A stretch of 38,057 bases of DNA. Origin: Methylobacter sp. BlB1. GTDB lineage: Bacteria; Pseudomonadota; Gammaproteobacteria; Methylococcales; Methylomonadaceae. Under the pieces are notes generated by a model. The model worked only from the letters and a program-made list of their open reading frames with translations, ran no database searches and was not told where the DNA came from. Position numbers and translations under genes: made by a program. Positions 1-7,011 of the stretch are shown here, in pieces (the stretch's first letter is position 1; each line of letters begins with the position of its first letter). Location of the stretch: NCBI RefSeq assembly GCF_015476545.1, contig NZ_JADMKV010000045.1, positions 1-38,057 of the forward strand. The letters are read 5' to 3'.

Positions 1-151
1 CCCTATTAAGCCCTAAAATCAAGTGCTCTGTCGGGTCGAAAAACGCGTCTTTTAGTGGTCTTTTACTTTTTTTGGCAATTCAGCGAGGAAAATGCGGTTT
101 TTGACGGGCATAAAAAAACCGAACACTGAAAAATCAGGTTCGGTTTTGGTG
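1..151. repeat. Left terminal inverted repeat
   Basis: Matches the reverse complement of 37907-38057 over 151 bp with about 11 mismatches counted by eye. Bases 2-46 are identical in both arms; base 1 differs (C against G). The arm holds the 17-bp motif GTCGGGTCGAAAAACGC at 30-46 and an intrinsic terminator at 117-145. The differences between the arms argue against a simple assembly fold-back. It is a candidate telomere; if the molecule is circular, it is half of a palindrome of about 300 bp. Confidence 0.85.
110..145 (-). terminator. Outward-facing intrinsic terminator in the left arm
   Basis: AACCGAAC (117-124) pairs with GTTCGGTT (138-145), with an inner CTGA/TCAG extension. On the minus strand the stem is followed by a run of seven T. 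It lies just downstream of the last minus-strand gene and would stop leftward transcription before the terminus. Confidence 0.75.
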
Positions 152-176
152 GTGGCATAAGCGCTAACATGAAAAT

Positions 177-446
177 TTAGCGCCTTTTTTGCCCATAAGT
201 CTCGATAATCTCAAGCAATACTTGGCTGTAGTTGCCTGAGATTTCGAGAGGCCTTCGCAATCGAACGGCCCGGATAGCGATACCCAGTCTTTGTTTCAGA
301 TTAGGATCGATCCGGTACCGATTCCGAAGCCATCGAACGTAGTGCCGATCGTCGACTCCTTGCCAATCAGCAGGAGGCGAGAACGGCGACAGCAGGTTAC
401 CCGGCGAGGTATCGATCCGACTGGCGTCGAACACATATTTACTCAT
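177..446 (-). CDS. Small basic protein of unknown function (89 aa)
   Basis: Last gene of the leftward operon 4, starting 12 nt after the stop of the primase-like gene. The Shine-Dalgarno AAGGAGG lies 5 nt before ATG, so it is probably translated together with its upstream neighbour. The C-terminal half is rich in Arg and Lys (RLRRPLE, YGQKRR) and may bind nucleic acid. No family recognised. Confidence 0.7.
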   Translation of the reverse strand: MSKYVFDASRIDTSPGNLLSPFSPPADWQGVDDRHYVRWLRNRYRIDPNLKQRLGIAIRAVRLRRPLEISGNYSQVLLEIIETYGQKRR

Positions 447-458
447 AGTAACCTCCTT

Positions 459-1544
459 CTAAATGACAGACCGGAACGCGAAAGCATTCGGCCCGTCCTG
501 GTTATAGATATCCAGCCAATCGATGCTTTTGGCATCCACAGGCAAAGGGCCTTTAGGCTCACGAATGACGGGTTCAACACCTTGAGCATTGGCACGCTCA
601 GCTAGCTTGCTCGCAGCCTCAGAGCCGGGCCGAAGGCCGGTCTTCTTGTTAGGCTGATCCAGATCCGCCCAGATGATTAGCTTTTCAACGCCTGCAGGTA
701 TCTCAAAGCCTTGCATGAAGGTGGAACTGATTAACGGCCAGGTGACCATGCCCGTGGCTTCAATAACAGCCAAGGCTGTTTCGATGCCCTCAGTAACATT
801 CAGCACCCGGCCAGGCCGGCCAAGACGGACAGCCGCGCCCATGATCGAGCGATCGGAAGGGATCGACATCATCTTCTTGGGCGAATCCACAGGCGCCTTA
901 CGACCATCGCGCGTCAGAAACGTGCGATGAATGGTAATCGCCTGGTCGCCTTTTTCGACCAGAGCCAGCATGGCCGGGAAATAGCCAATGATCCGATTGT
1001 CTTCATCCCGGTATTGAAGCCGGGGATGAAAACGCAGGGTAGGCCAATCCGATAACCAGCCATCCAGACCGCGGGACTCTAAATACAGCCTGACCGGTTC
1101 CGCATCGGGATGATGAAGCGATTTTGATTCACGCCAAAGCGTCCTCAAACTGCGCTTGATTTTCTCATCGTCCGAGGCCGATCTTGATGGCGCAATCATC
1201 GCCGGTTGCCGATCAAGGATCGGTTTCTGATACGAATCGCAAGACAGTCCGAGCACATCGGCCACAGCCGACAAGGCTTCCGGAAAACTCCAGCTTCTTA
1301 ACCACATCAACAATGAAAACCCGTCGGCATAAGGCCCACAGGTATTACAAATGCCGCCTCCGTAAATATCCGCATTACGGAACAGCTTGAAGCCATCTTT
1401 TCCGCCATGGACAGGGCAACCCACGTGCCTGCCGGGTTTTGAGATCGCTTTTTCCAGTTCGGGCGCCAGGGAGTCCAGGACGGACAACCAGACACCGCGA
1501 GCGGCATTTCTGACAACATTAGACTCAATCGGTTTAGTGCTCAT
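459..1544 (-). CDS. Primase-like protein with P4-type zinc ribbon and Toprim domain (361 aa)
   Basis: The N-terminal zinc-binding region has CPVHGGKDGF (about residues 43-52) and later GGGICNTCG, the C-x2-H...C-x2-C layout of the zinc ribbon of phage P4 alpha/TraC-type primases. The C-terminal half fits a Toprim fold: NVTEGIETALAV supplies the acidic residue of the first motif and LIIWADLDQP the DxD motif. It probably makes primers or otherwise handles DNA ends during replication; no helicase domain is present. The ATG overlaps the TGA of a 24-aa leader ORF (ATGA), suggesting translational coupling. The 89-aa gene follows in the same unit. Confidence 0.8.
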   Translation of the reverse strand: MSTKPIESNVVRNAARGVWLSVLDSLAPELEKAISKPGRHVGCPVHGGKDGFKLFRNADIYGGGICNTCGPYADGFSLLMWLRSWSFPEALSAVADVLGLSCDSYQKPILDRQPAMIAPSRSASDDEKIKRSLRTLWRESKSLHHPDAEPVRLYLESRGLDGWLSDWPTLRFHPRLQYRDEDNRIIGYFPAMLALVEKGDQAITIHRTFLTRDGRKAPVDSPKKMMSIPSDRSIMGAAVRLGRPGRVLNVTEGIETALAVIEATGMVTWPLISSTFMQGFEIPAGVEKLIIWADLDQPNKKTGLRPGSEAASKLAERANAQGVEPVIREPKGPLPVDAKSIDWLDIYNQDGPNAFAFRSVI

Positions 1545-1615
1545 GCCAGTACCTCTTCGACAAGAACACCAACGGGACTCACTTGGGTACCACTTTTAAG
1601 TTTTGGGTAAAACAT
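1541..1615 (-). CDS. Short ORF coupled to the primase-like gene (24 aa)
   Basis: Begins MFYPKLKSG and ends with TGA overlapping the ATG of the primase-like gene. Its ribosome binding site (GAGGAGAAAAACC-ATG) belongs to the leader at 1616-1763, so expression of the primase-like gene probably depends on translation of this ORF. The RBS-to-ATG arrangement matches that of the other leader-controlled genes. The peptide has no recognisable family and may act only as a coupling ORF. Confidence 0.5.
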   Translation of the reverse strand: MFYPKLKSGTQVSPVGVLVEEVLA

Positions 1616-1763
1616 GGTTTTTCTCCTCGTAAAAGTCCCGCCTTCCGGGACTTCCTTGATCCCCCTACCGGAGAGAATCAAGGAAGTCCCGGAAGGCGGA
1701 CAGGATGAGAACCATCCGAGAAAAACCATGAGCCCAGCCGGGAGGTTTTCCCGGATGGGTTAA
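1616..1763 (-). promoter_or_regulatory. Leader element of the primase unit, with an extra 22-bp hairpin
   Basis: Segment x GGGAAAACC can pair with x' GGTTTTTC. Alternatively CATGGTTTTTCTC pairs perfectly over 13 bp with GAGAAAAACCATG, which covers both the ribosome binding site and the start codon. Unlike the other leaders it has a perfect 22-bp inverted repeat (arms 1639-1660 and 1677-1698, loop 16 nt) between the switch and the RBS. Confidence 0.7.
1639..1698 (-). repeat. Perfect 22-bp inverted repeat
   Basis: Arms 1639-1660 and 1677-1698 are exactly complementary around a 16-nt loop. The stem sits inside the leader of the primase unit. It has no T run, so it is not a normal terminator; it could be an RNase III or stability element, or a small insertion. 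Confidence 0.85.
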
Positions 1764-1772
1764 TTGAAACGC

Positions 1773-1946
1773 CTAGTCAACTAGACGCTTAAAGCCTGAC
1801 TGTTCAAAACATGCGATGACGCACTCTTCAATAGTCAACAGAGAACAAGCGTACCGTTCCAAAATACGGTCCAATACAACATGCCCCGCAATACATACTG
1901 CTATAAAAATCAGCGGCAGCCTCCAAGCCTTCTTCATCGATTTCAT
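1773..1946 (-). CDS. Possible small membrane protein (57 aa)
   Basis: Starts MKSMKKAWR and continues with one hydrophobic segment (LPLIFIAVCIAG), then a cysteine-containing tail ending FKRLVD. The stop lies just before the next leader, as for other genes here. However, the strongest Shine-Dalgarno (AGGAGG) sits 5 nt before a different ATG at 1962 in another frame, which opens a 44-aa ORF (1828-1962, starting MWREVDEID). One or both overlapping frames may be translated. No family recognised. Confidence 0.4.
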   Translation of the reverse strand: MKSMKKAWRLPLIFIAVCIAGHVVLDRILERYACSLLTIEECVIACFEQSGFKRLVD

Positions 1947-1971
1947 CCACTTCGCGCCACATCAAAACCTC

Positions 1972-2811
1972 CTAAACAGTGCGTTCACGGAGAACTTTGA
2001 CGGTGACGGGACGATGAACCGTTTCCTCGACCACGTCATAACCGATCAGCAAAGCGATGAAGTTATGGCGGATCTGATCGCAAGCGGCATCAAAGGCGCA
2101 AACCAAATCGACACGCTCGCGCAGCGCTTCCATTGACCATTCTTCGGCATCAAACGCTTCACCGTGATCAATGCCTTTGCCCGGGTAAACGGCCAATTGC
2201 ACAGGTGGCGTGCTGAAATTACGCCGTGGCTTTCCGCAGACACCACAAGCATCGGTCAGGGAGCAATCCACTAATAGGGCTTTCAGGCGTGTGATTGTCG
2301 ACAATTTCTCATCATTGGAAAGCGGCAAAGCTTCAATGGAAGGCTGACTCAAATAAACACCTAACTGCCAAGCGTTTCGGCTTTTAAGAATTTCCTGAGC
2401 CATAACCTGCTCGTTAGCATCCTCGAACGTGGGCGGCACTTTCTTGAAGTTCCGCTGACCACAGGAAGGACAGTAACTGAGATGCCCCGTTATTTCGAAA
2501 CGAGACTCATATAGCACCAGGTAACCGCCAGAACGGCCATTGGTACCGATGGTATAAAAGCCGTTTTGAGAGTCAGTGAACTCATTGATCGGCCACCGGA
2601 TTTCCTCCCAGAAATCGGTATCCAGCATGTCATAGGCTTTGTCTGATTGCTCAGACGTCAAGCCGAGACGATGGATCTTGATGCAATGGGCATAAGACGA
2701 AGCGCCATTCCATGAATTCATGGTGTTATAGCAATAATGGTCTCTTAAAAAATCAACCATGGCCGAACGGCTGCGACGGTCAACTTTCTTGGCCCAAAAT
2801 GAATTAGTCAT
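1972..2811 (-). CDS. Conserved plasmid-type hypothetical protein with paired Cys motifs (279 aa)
   Basis: The N-terminal half (YNTMNSWNGASSYAH, IKIHRLGL, TNGRSGGYLVLYES) resembles hypothetical proteins I recall from large gammaproteobacterial plasmids. Two CxxC pairs, CPSCGQ (about residue 115) and CGVCGK (about residue 190), suggest one bound zinc. Function unknown. Translation starts directly after the leader at 2812-2894. Confidence 0.75.
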   Translation of the reverse strand: MTNSFWAKKVDRRSRSAMVDFLRDHYCYNTMNSWNGASSYAHCIKIHRLGLTSEQSDKAYDMLDTDFWEEIRWPINEFTDSQNGFYTIGTNGRSGGYLVLYESRFEITGHLSYCPSCGQRNFKKVPPTFEDANEQVMAQEILKSRNAWQLGVYLSQPSIEALPLSNDEKLSTITRLKALLVDCSLTDACGVCGKPRRNFSTPPVQLAVYPGKGIDHGEAFDAEEWSMEALRERVDLVCAFDAACDQIRHNFIALLIGYDVVEETVHRPVTVKVLRERTV

Positions 2812-2894
2812 GATTTTTTCTCCTGCTTAAAAGCAAAAAAGCGGGAAAAATCATGAGTCCCGGCCGGGAAAAAGATTTTTCCCGCGGGGATTAA
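2812..2894 (-). promoter_or_regulatory. Leader element before the 279-aa gene
   Basis: GCGGGAAAAATC pairs perfectly (12 bp) with GATTTTTCCCGC, followed by TTTTTT, a textbook intrinsic terminator. The same downstream arm, read CATGATTTTT, is perfectly complementary (10 bp) to AAAAATCATG at the ribosome binding site and start codon. The loop holds CCCGGCCGGG. Confidence 0.8.
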
Positions 2895-2910
2895 ATAATT
2901 AATTTTTTAA

Positions 2911-3297
2911 TTAATTGATGGCGTCAATTGAAAACTTGTACGATCCTGTTTCATTTCTATCGAAACCGGACGTGTAGCCTTCGCTGACCAGTTTCAACAC
3001 TTCATTCAAAGCAAGCTCCAGATCAAATGCCTCAACGCCTTCGATAGCCAAGCTCATCATCAAACGTTTCTGGGCGCCATGGGCGTAATGCCAGGCTTCC
3101 GCCTGGTTAAATGCATCTTCAGGTGTGGGGGCCGTTGCGGCAATACTGCCTATCGCCCCAAACAGCTGGATGGCGATCCAGGTATGATCCGGCATTTTGC
3201 GGATGACATAATCGCCCAGATGCCCCACCGCATCGCATTGCAAATCACCGTTTAGATTTTCATACGGCTGGCCAATCGAAGTAGAAATTTCTTTCAT
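2911..3297 (-). CDS. Hypothetical acidic protein (128 aa)
   Basis: Starts at MKEISTSIG, right after the leader at 3298-3378. It has a likely alpha/beta core (GDYVIRKMPDHTWIAIQLFG) and a helical acidic C-terminus (LELALNEVLKLVSEG). No catalytic motif or family recognised. Confidence 0.7.
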   Translation of the reverse strand: MKEISTSIGQPYENLNGDLQCDAVGHLGDYVIRKMPDHTWIAIQLFGAIGSIAATAPTPEDAFNQAEAWHYAHGAQKRLMMSLAIEGVEAFDLELALNEVLKLVSEGYTSGFDRNETGSYKFSIDAIN

Positions 3298-3378
3298 CGT
3301 GTTTCTCCAAAATATAGAAAAAATAAATCGGGAAACACTTACGCCGCGACCGGGAAAATGTTTCCCGAACGGGGTTAA
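3298..3378 (-). promoter_or_regulatory. Leader element before the 128-aa gene
   Basis: CGGGAAACA pairs with TGTTTCCCG, followed by a T-rich stretch. The downstream arm GTGTTTC is complementary to GAAACAC of the ribosome binding site GGAGAAACACG-ATG. Confidence 0.7.
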
Positions 3379-3386
3379 AAAACGAA

Positions 3387-4988
3387 TTAAACAGCGGTTA
3401 CCGAAGCTACTTCGCCATTGTCATCCAGCACAACTTCAAATGCTTTGCCATAAAGGGCAGGGCAGCCTTGAAAGCTGGGCAGCAATCGTTGGAAGGCATG
3501 GCTAGGATCTTTCAGCACATTGGCGATAACGAACGTGGCAAAATCATCACAATCCGTATCATGCGTGGCTTCCTGATAATCGTCATGTTCTGACTGGAAC
3601 GTTGATACTTGATTAAGGACCGCTGCAGAACCATCGTCTTTAGGCATGACAATGCAATCACCGTTTCCGCTTCCTTGGTAGAAAGCGTGGTCGGCGATCT
3701 CAACAACATCGTTGCCAATCCGAATGCGGTATGCATCGCAGAACTTAACATCAACCCATACCCAACTGCCTTTAAATTGTGAGATATGCGTTTCATGAAC
3801 CAGATCAACAGTGACTTCTTCCTCATCGAGATAGCGAATCATCGAATGAATCCAATGCCCGTTATCCAGATGTCCATAGTAAATCAGGGAATCCCGCATC
3901 CAGGCAAACATGAAACGCGCAGCGCCATCGCTTTGGATATCGCCTTCAATATCGACAATTTCCACCTGACGACTTTCAACTTCTGCGCGAGTCACGGGCT
4001 TTTTCGGATAAGCCGTGAAGCAGCCGTACAGCTCGGAATTGCAGACAGGATAGGACGTGATCTTGCAAACTGCCTGCTGTGGAAGTACATCCACATCATT
4101 GAGCAAAGCTGACAATCCCCAGTGCCTCATCATGTCGAAAAACTGCACAAAATCCTGAGCGGACAATGTGCTTTTGAGCTGAAGCAGACGACTTTCGATG
4201 GCCTGTCTCAACGCAGCCTTAATGAGCTTGAGAACATCAGACTCATCAATGAGCTTGTCCCGATCCGGCAACCGCGCATGGAAACGCGCAGAATCGAGAT
4301 GGACGATATGCGTCGTGCTGCAATACAGATGGGATCGGTAAATAGGTAAGCCCTGCAGATAAACTTCAAAGGCATAATGAGCGCCATCAGGTTTATCCAG
4401 GCCAACCAGATGAATTGAGCCAACCTCAGTATCGATAAAGTCCAGACCGGAATCCAACGCATGCTCTCTTTCCAGGCTTTCACCATTGAAAAAAACCGGA
4501 ATTGGAAAGCCCTTCGCGAAGCGTTTGAGCGTTGATTCGATCAGTTTCGATTCAAACTCAACACCTATCATCGTGATGCGGGTGATGCCATCCCAATCAG
4601 TGACGGGGAATACTGTCACCGGCTTGAACGCCAGAACATCCTCCGTATTAACGGAAATGCGGCCGTTTTTGCTGACGACAGCGATGTGCCGGCAGGCAAA
4701 CAGAGCCGACAGGAAGCCAATACCGAATGGATGCTCTTGAGCAACGACATCCGCATCCCAGCCGGATTCTGCCACAGTTAGCAGCGTTTCGAGGGAACTG
4801 ATGCCACAACCGTCGTCCGTAATCTGAAGAATATTAGTCTCCGGAGCGAATTCGAATTGAACGGCAGTTGCGTCGGCACGACGGGCGTTCTGCAGGAGTT
4901 CGCCAAGTACAGTGGTCTGGTTGGTAAAGCTGAACTTCAAGCTTTTTACCAGGTTGCCTTGGTTCACTTGCATTGAGATTTGTTTCAT
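3387..4988 (-). CDS. GHKL-type ATPase, Hsp90/MutL-like N-terminal fold (533 aa)
   Basis: The start MKQISMQVN at 4988 is chosen because it follows GGAGACAAAACT at normal spacing; the longer reading frame upstream runs through leader RNA. Bergerat-fold motifs are in order: LGELLQNARRAD (about residues 28-39, N-box with the catalytic Glu), ITDDGCGI (about 56-63) and PFGIGFLSALFA (about 86-97). The remaining 430 residues have no recognised domain. Free-standing GHKL ATPases of this size act as conformational clamps in repair or in phage-defence systems; the role here is unknown. First main gene of operon 4. Confidence 0.8.
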   Translation of the reverse strand: MKQISMQVNQGNLVKSLKFSFTNQTTVLGELLQNARRADATAVQFEFAPETNILQITDDGCGISSLETLLTVAESGWDADVVAQEHPFGIGFLSALFACRHIAVVSKNGRISVNTEDVLAFKPVTVFPVTDWDGITRITMIGVEFESKLIESTLKRFAKGFPIPVFFNGESLEREHALDSGLDFIDTEVGSIHLVGLDKPDGAHYAFEVYLQGLPIYRSHLYCSTTHIVHLDSARFHARLPDRDKLIDESDVLKLIKAALRQAIESRLLQLKSTLSAQDFVQFFDMMRHWGLSALLNDVDVLPQQAVCKITSYPVCNSELYGCFTAYPKKPVTRAEVESRQVEIVDIEGDIQSDGAARFMFAWMRDSLIYYGHLDNGHWIHSMIRYLDEEEVTVDLVHETHISQFKGSWVWVDVKFCDAYRIRIGNDVVEIADHAFYQGSGNGDCIVMPKDDGSAAVLNQVSTFQSEHDDYQEATHDTDCDDFATFVIANVLKDPSHAFQRLLPSFQGCPALYGKAFEVVLDDNGEVASVTAV

Positions 4989-5058
4989 AGTTTTGTCTCC
5001 AAAAAGCCGGGAGACAAAACTTCCCCCACTGGGAGCAGAATTGTTCCCGGCGGGTTGA
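4989..5058 (-). promoter_or_regulatory. Inner leader element before the GHKL ATPase gene
   Basis: CCGGGA-ACAA pairs with TTGT-TCCCGG. The arm AGTTTTGTCTCC is perfectly complementary over 12 bp to GGAGACAAAACT, the ribosome binding site. This is one of the longest RBS-masking helices of the family. Confidence 0.75.
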
Positions 5059-5109
5059 TAAAGTAAAGGTCGCCTGCCATACGGAGCATGGGGCGATAAT
5101 GGCCTGAAG

Positions 5110-5167
5110 CCAGACAAAAACCATGAGTCCCGACCGGGAAAACATAGATTTCCCCTGGACAGGTTGA
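5110..5167 (-). promoter_or_regulatory. Outer leader element at the head of operon 4
   Basis: A second leader copy (CAACCTGTCCAGGGGAAA ... CCCGGTCGGGACTCATGG) lies directly downstream of the operon-head repeat. It is not followed by its own long gene. An ORF starting MLRMAGDLYF runs from here into the inner leader and ends with TGA overlapping the ATPase start, so it may be a coupling ORF. Confidence 0.5.
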
Positions 5168-5171
5168 AAAC

Positions 5172-5280
5172 ACGGCAAAGCCGTTTAAAAAATAATCACG
5201 CCGTAGCGCTTCATCGATTCCTTATTTAAAGTGCTGAACTGGCACTATTTTTGAGTTCTCTCAGAGAACTACAAAATTCC
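5172..5280 (-). promoter_or_regulatory. Operon-head repeat, copy 1 (operon 4 promoter and leader)
   Basis: One of four near-identical blocks. On the minus strand it holds a palindrome GTTCTCTGAGAGAAC, an imperfect palindrome AGTGCCAGTTCAGCACT, an AT-rich stretch (TTTAAATAAGG), a tiny ORF with its own SD and the hairpin ACGGCTTTGCCGT followed by GTTTT. I read it as promoter, operator and attenuator; clear -35/-10 boxes are not visible, so an activator may be needed. Confidence 0.6.
5185..5214 (-). CDS. Putative leader minigene MKRYGVIIF
   Basis: AAGGAATCG-ATG gives a Shine-Dalgarno site at usable spacing. The 9-codon ORF lies between the palindromes and the small CGGC/GCCG hairpin. The other three copies encode only MKRD, MKRV or MKRF at the same place. 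Translation is inferred only. Confidence 0.3.
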   Translation of the reverse strand: MKRYGVIIF

Positions 5281-5321
5281 GTCTTTCCAGAATATTCGAG
5301 CCAAGCATTCTGGAAAGACGG
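5279..5321 (-). terminator. Operon 3 end: perfect 15-bp stem-loop
   Basis: CCGTCTTTCCAGAAT (5279-5293) and its exact complement (5307-5321) flank a 13-nt loop. On the minus strand it is followed by AATTTTG, making a likely terminator between operons 3 and 4. A GACGG segment just upstream could compete for the 5' half of the stem. Confidence 0.6.
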
Positions 5322-5392
5322 CTCAGACATATTATGCCTGAATCCGTCTAAATGTTAAGTTCTAAAGACGCCAAAACTGCGCGACTTTTGAA

Positions 5393-6031
5393 TCACTGTT
5401 CAGGCGATGGGTTCTTTCGCCGCCTGAACTCATTCATATCGCCATTATCAACGCGATCATAGATTTCCTCAACGGACAAAGTTAGTCCGATGGAATTGAA
5501 GGTCACAGCACCGCCCAGGTAATAGTATTCAGACCGCCAATTGCTAGACTTCCGGAATACTTGCACGGCAACGATTCCCGACTCTATCAGGACGTATTCC
5601 TGCAAAGATGGCAGGTTAAGATACCGTATCAATTTAGTCGTGGTATCTCTCTCGCGGGTTGTTTTCGATAGGACCTCGACAATAATTACTGGCGAGTTGC
5701 AGAAATAATCGCTGCTGGCCATTTTGTCGCAGGAAACCAAAACATCTGGATACGTGTAATCCTTGCCTATGCGGACTTTCATGTCCGATGAAAAGGTAAC
5801 GCAAGGCGTGCCTTTCAAGTGATTTCGAAACTCACCCAGGACATTAGCGGTTATACAATTATGGTTGTATCCGGCTCCAGCCATTGCATAGGCTCGGCCA
5901 TCGAAATATTCGTGCTTCACCTCTGATTCGGCTTCCGTGTCCAGATACTCCTCCTCAGTCATGCAGATCCCATCTTGATCATCTTCGATAGCCATAGAAT
6001 TCACTCCGGCTGATGTAGTATTTAGTTTCAT
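5393..6031 (-). CDS. Uma2-family (DUF820) PD-(D/E)xK-like nuclease (212 aa)
   Basis: Shows the usual Uma2 layout: YLDTEAESEVKHEYFDGRAYAMAGAG at the N-terminus, then DMKVRIGKDYTYPDVLV with the Asp and the PDV signature, VIIVEVLSKTTRERDTTTK (the ExL...K part), and LPSLQEYVLIE. Such proteins are predicted restriction-type endonucleases with mostly unknown targets. Start taken at 6031 (MKLNTTS), which follows AAGGAAAACA; an in-frame ATG (MAIEDDQ) lies further in. Last gene of operon 3. Confidence 0.85.
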   Translation of the reverse strand: MKLNTTSAGVNSMAIEDDQDGICMTEEEYLDTEAESEVKHEYFDGRAYAMAGAGYNHNCITANVLGEFRNHLKGTPCVTFSSDMKVRIGKDYTYPDVLVSCDKMASSDYFCNSPVIIVEVLSKTTRERDTTTKLIRYLNLPSLQEYVLIESGIVAVQVFRKSSNWRSEYYYLGGAVTFNSIGLTLSVEEIYDRVDNGDMNEFRRRKNPSPEQ

Positions 6032-6108
6032 TGTTTTCCTTGTATTGTTAGCAAAAAAAACAGGGAAAACAAGAACCCGAACAGGGATTGTTTTCCCTGC
6101 GGGGTTAA
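6032..6108 (-). promoter_or_regulatory. Leader element before the Uma2 gene
   Basis: AGGGAAAACA pairs with TGTTTTCCCT, followed by G and eight T. The arm TTGTTTTCC is complementary over 9 bp to GGAAAACAA at the ribosome binding site and the A of ATG. Confidence 0.8.
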
Positions 6109-6129
6109 AAACTACTAACTACTCAGCAA

Positions 6130-6924
6130 TTAACTGAGTTCATGCGCAAAAACTTCGACTTCTGAATCATGCGCGCTTTTGATTGTGCAAATATCGTCCT
6201 GATGAAGCAGCTTTCCAGACGGAATATCAACAATGGTATAAACACCGCTACAGATTCCGTCATCAGGATCGTTCCAGAAAACCTCATCACCGATCGACAA
6301 CTCACTCGGCAAAAAATCTTTGGCCGATTTTGCATCGACATACACGGCATCCTTACCAGAGGCATTGGGCACAAATGCGGTATTCTCAGGCAATTTTGTG
6401 GCCGAGGCGACATCAAGTACCCATCCCTTGTCATTTGACCAGTAACCACGCTCAGAAACGGATCTGATAACGTACAGAGGTGTAGCGTCTAAGTCGGTAA
6501 AACCGATGAGCCGGTACTGGTCTTTCCATGTGGAATCGCAGTTGGAACAACCCACTTGGCCTTTGGCAGTCAGACCATCAGCATCCAGTACAACATTGGC
6601 TTCAATATCTCTGCTGCCGCAATTTGGGCAACATTGTCCGTGCTGGACAAGATAATTGGCCTGCTGTTTATCGATTGCCGGAACGTCTTCGCCCAAAGCT
6701 TTAAAAACACTGGAAACAAGTTCAGCGTTTTCAATAGTCGAATGCATGATGCCGACAAACTCCGTATCATCTTCGAGGACTGCTATCTCGTCAGCATCAG
6801 CGCCTTCCACATCGAGATCCTGAATAACGACCCGAATGGGTGTTGAACAGTTCGCGTAAATAGCATGCACCAGGCCGCCTTCAAGATGAATGACAAGGCG
6901 AATTTCGTTGGTATTAATAGTCAT
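6130..6924 (-). CDS. Hypothetical zinc-ribbon protein (264 aa)
   Basis: The N-terminus (MTINTNEIRLVIHLEGGL) is followed by an acidic region. A central zinc ribbon is visible as CCPNCGSRDIE (about residues 97-107) and VGCSNCDSTWKDQYRL. The C-terminal third (DEVFWNDPDDGICSGVYTIV) resembles a small beta-barrel. No family recognised. Preceded by the leader at 6925-6997. Confidence 0.75.
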   Translation of the reverse strand: MTINTNEIRLVIHLEGGLVHAIYANCSTPIRVVIQDLDVEGADADEIAVLEDDTEFVGIMHSTIENAELVSSVFKALGEDVPAIDKQQANYLVQHGQCCPNCGSRDIEANVVLDADGLTAKGQVGCSNCDSTWKDQYRLIGFTDLDATPLYVIRSVSERGYWSNDKGWVLDVASATKLPENTAFVPNASGKDAVYVDAKSAKDFLPSELSIGDEVFWNDPDDGICSGVYTIVDIPSGKLLHQDDICTIKSAHDSEVEVFAHELS

Positions 6925-6997
6925 AGTGTTTCTCCAAAAATAAAAAAAGGGGAAACACCATGCGCCCTGATGGGGAGTGTTTCCCCAGTAGGGTTAA
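6925..6997 (-). promoter_or_regulatory. Leader element before the 264-aa gene
   Basis: A clear example of the family. ACCCT can pair with the loop's AGGG. GGGGAAACAC pairs perfectly with GTGTTTCCCC, followed by seven T. GTGTTTC pairs alternatively with GAAACAC of GGAGAAACACT-ATG. Confidence 0.8.
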
Positions 6998-7011
6998 GTT
7001 ATTTCAAATGG

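Noticed and set aside
1-151. Terminal repeats as an assembly fold-back artefact
   Set aside because: An artefact would be identical in both arms; these differ at about 11 positions. A circular molecule with a palindrome cannot be excluded.
3387-5117. Longer 576-aa version of the GHKL ATPase
   Set aside because: The extra 43 residues are encoded by the leader with its terminator-like and RBS-masking hairpins. MKQISM at 4988 has the proper Shine-Dalgarno site.
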